This document shows positions 62,951 through 64,000 of a stretch of DNA of 64,000 nucleotides, one piece after another. The stretch is from Meghimatium bilineatum (Eukaryota; Mollusca; Gastropoda; Stylommatophora; Philomycidae), in NCBI GenBank assembly GCA_034231615.1, contig CM067317.1:17684264-17748263 (forward strand). Reading direction: 5' to 3'. Under the pieces are notes generated by a model. It was not told where the DNA came from, did no database searches, and worked only from the letters and a program-made list of their open reading frames with translations. Position 1 is the first letter of the stretch; each line of letters begins with the position of its first letter. Both the position numbers and the translations under genes were made by a program.

Positions 62951-63530
62951 TTGACAACTAATTGATCGTTTTAATTCCTCGAGACAACCATAAATAGTCT
63001 AGTTGGTTGGTTGGCTGGTTGCTGAACGAGCGGTCCATAAATAGTCTAGTCAATACAAGAAGTTTATTTGGAGACAAGGAAACCAATTAGCACATAAGGA
63101 AACAGATTAATCCAATCAATTAAGGAAGACGATACTTCACAGTCACAGACTAATGCATTATAACAACTGGTCTAATTAGGCTAGTGTGGCAGAGGTCAGA
63201 CAGTGAGCAGGACAATTGGACTGCAGAATTAAATTGTATGGCAACAGGGAACTGATATTTCTTTTGTGTATTGTAAAAACTATATCACAGACAATAAATC
63301 ACCGCTAGACAACAAAACAATCAACTACTGAACAGCATATTAACTGTATGCATATACTTGTCATGTGTTTAAAAGTAGAAAAAAATTGCTAGGTATTCAC
63401 GATGTTCTAGGTGTGTATTCAGATTTTCACATATTTATTATGGTATCGATTTCTTGTAGTTGATAAAAATCCCGACTGATTCTGACAGAAACCACTATAA
63501 CTGACGAGCATGTCATAAATGAATAATGTC
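62951..63530. other. No gene seen
   Basis: AT-rich. CATAAATAGTCTAGT occurs twice (about 62989 and 63037). Otherwise featureless. Confidence 0.4.
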
Positions 63531-63536
63531 AGTAAC

Positions 63537-63720
63537 CAGTGCTGGATTTACCTATAAGCTAAACAAGCTATAGCTTAGGACCCCCACATTTTTTTAAAAT
63601 TTACTATCTATATATTCTTAATCGTTGAAGGGCCCCATGTCTCAAATAGATTAGGGCCCCATATCTGAAAAAGCTTAGGGCCAAATAGAGTATAAATTCG
63701 GCCTGATAAAATGTATGAAT
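63537..63720 (+). mobile_element. Putative hAT transposon left terminus
   Basis: CAGTGCTGGATTTACCTATA begins a segment rich in TTAGGGCCCC words (GCTATAGCTTAGGACCCC, ATTAGGGCCCCATATC). hAT elements often start CAGNG, and a family with repeated 'CTTAGGGCCCC' near the tip is familiar from invertebrate genomes with ZMYM1-like transposases. The rest of the element, if present, would extend past about 63.7 kb, where I see no transposase before the window ends. Confidence 0.4.
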
Positions 63721-64000
63721 TTGGTAAAACAGATGTTCTAAGAAAATAAAATAATTACCAATATGTTTTTGTAAGTTTTTTTGCATCCTAGAGATGTACT
63801 TGGCTTAGTAATCCAAGTGTTTGCTTTGTTTTCTTTTAACGTAAATACCCTTACATTATTTTCGTGTGTGCCTTTATACACTTTAGTAATTTCGGGTTAC
63901 TTTTACTAGCCTTTGGAGATATGGTTTAAGTTTGCTTTTTATTCAGCTGTTGTAATCCCATAGCTTTAAATGCATATTGGTATATACTTTTTAAAGTTTT

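Overview
This window reads as non-genic, repeat-rich DNA from an animal, probably an invertebrate and most likely a lophotrochozoan such as a mollusc. The grounds are: no long intact ORFs; AT-rich sequence with long (AT)n and tetranucleotide arrays; many minisatellites; tRNA-derived SINEs; and decayed non-LTR retrotransposons, several of which (the endonuclease/RNase H element at 25-28 kb, the RT tails rich in GKRxRGRP motifs) resemble families I know from molluscs. The species cannot be fixed from the sequence. I see no conserved host gene. The one candidate host exon is a short signal-peptide-like ORF with a consensus splice donor at 50.8-51.05 kb on the minus strand. A 100-N assembly gap lies at 20701-20800.

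Layout. 0-6 kb: a tRNA-like SINE head, a degenerate minisatellite, an RTE-type RT pseudogene (2.27-3.54 kb) and a 45-bp minisatellite. 6-20 kb: hammerhead-like repeat motifs, SINE fragments, (AT)n arrays, LINE 3' tails at 9.7, 10.1 and 13.5 kb, several minisatellites, a large dispersed repeat ('repeat C') at 15.5-16.35 kb, a full-length SINE-A at 18.6 kb and a 54-bp minisatellite at 19.1 kb. 21-33 kb: LINE tails at 21.5, 23.6, 29.0 and 32.9 kb, a compound tetranucleotide array at 22.3 kb, a LINE at 25.0-27.85 kb with a 12-bp target-site duplication and an internally deleted RT, and a second repeat C at 30.5-31.76 kb. 33-48 kb: an inverted-repeat element at 34 kb, degenerate arrays, a SINE-B copy at 38.5 kb, a 300-bp (AT)n tract at 39.2 kb, a DDE transposase pseudogene at 40.3-41.0 kb, paired LINE tails with zinc-finger-like ends at 44-45.4 kb, and a 44-bp minisatellite. 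48-64 kb: a short palindrome, a 42-bp x 11 minisatellite, RT pseudogenes at 52.4-53.4 and 58.7-60.4 kb, an RNase H scrap, a Helitron replicase N-terminal relic at 55.8-56.9 kb, a SINE-A inserted into a 50-bp tandem array at 62.4-62.95 kb, and a hAT-like terminus at 63.5 kb.

The strongest connecting observation is that the internally deleted LINE, the SINE-A copies and one repeat C copy all end in a similar short GAAC-then-(GAA)n 3' tail. This is what would be expected if the non-autonomous repeats borrow the LINE's machinery. The protein-coding relics carry frameshifts, nonsense codons or lost catalytic residues, so nothing here looks currently autonomous.
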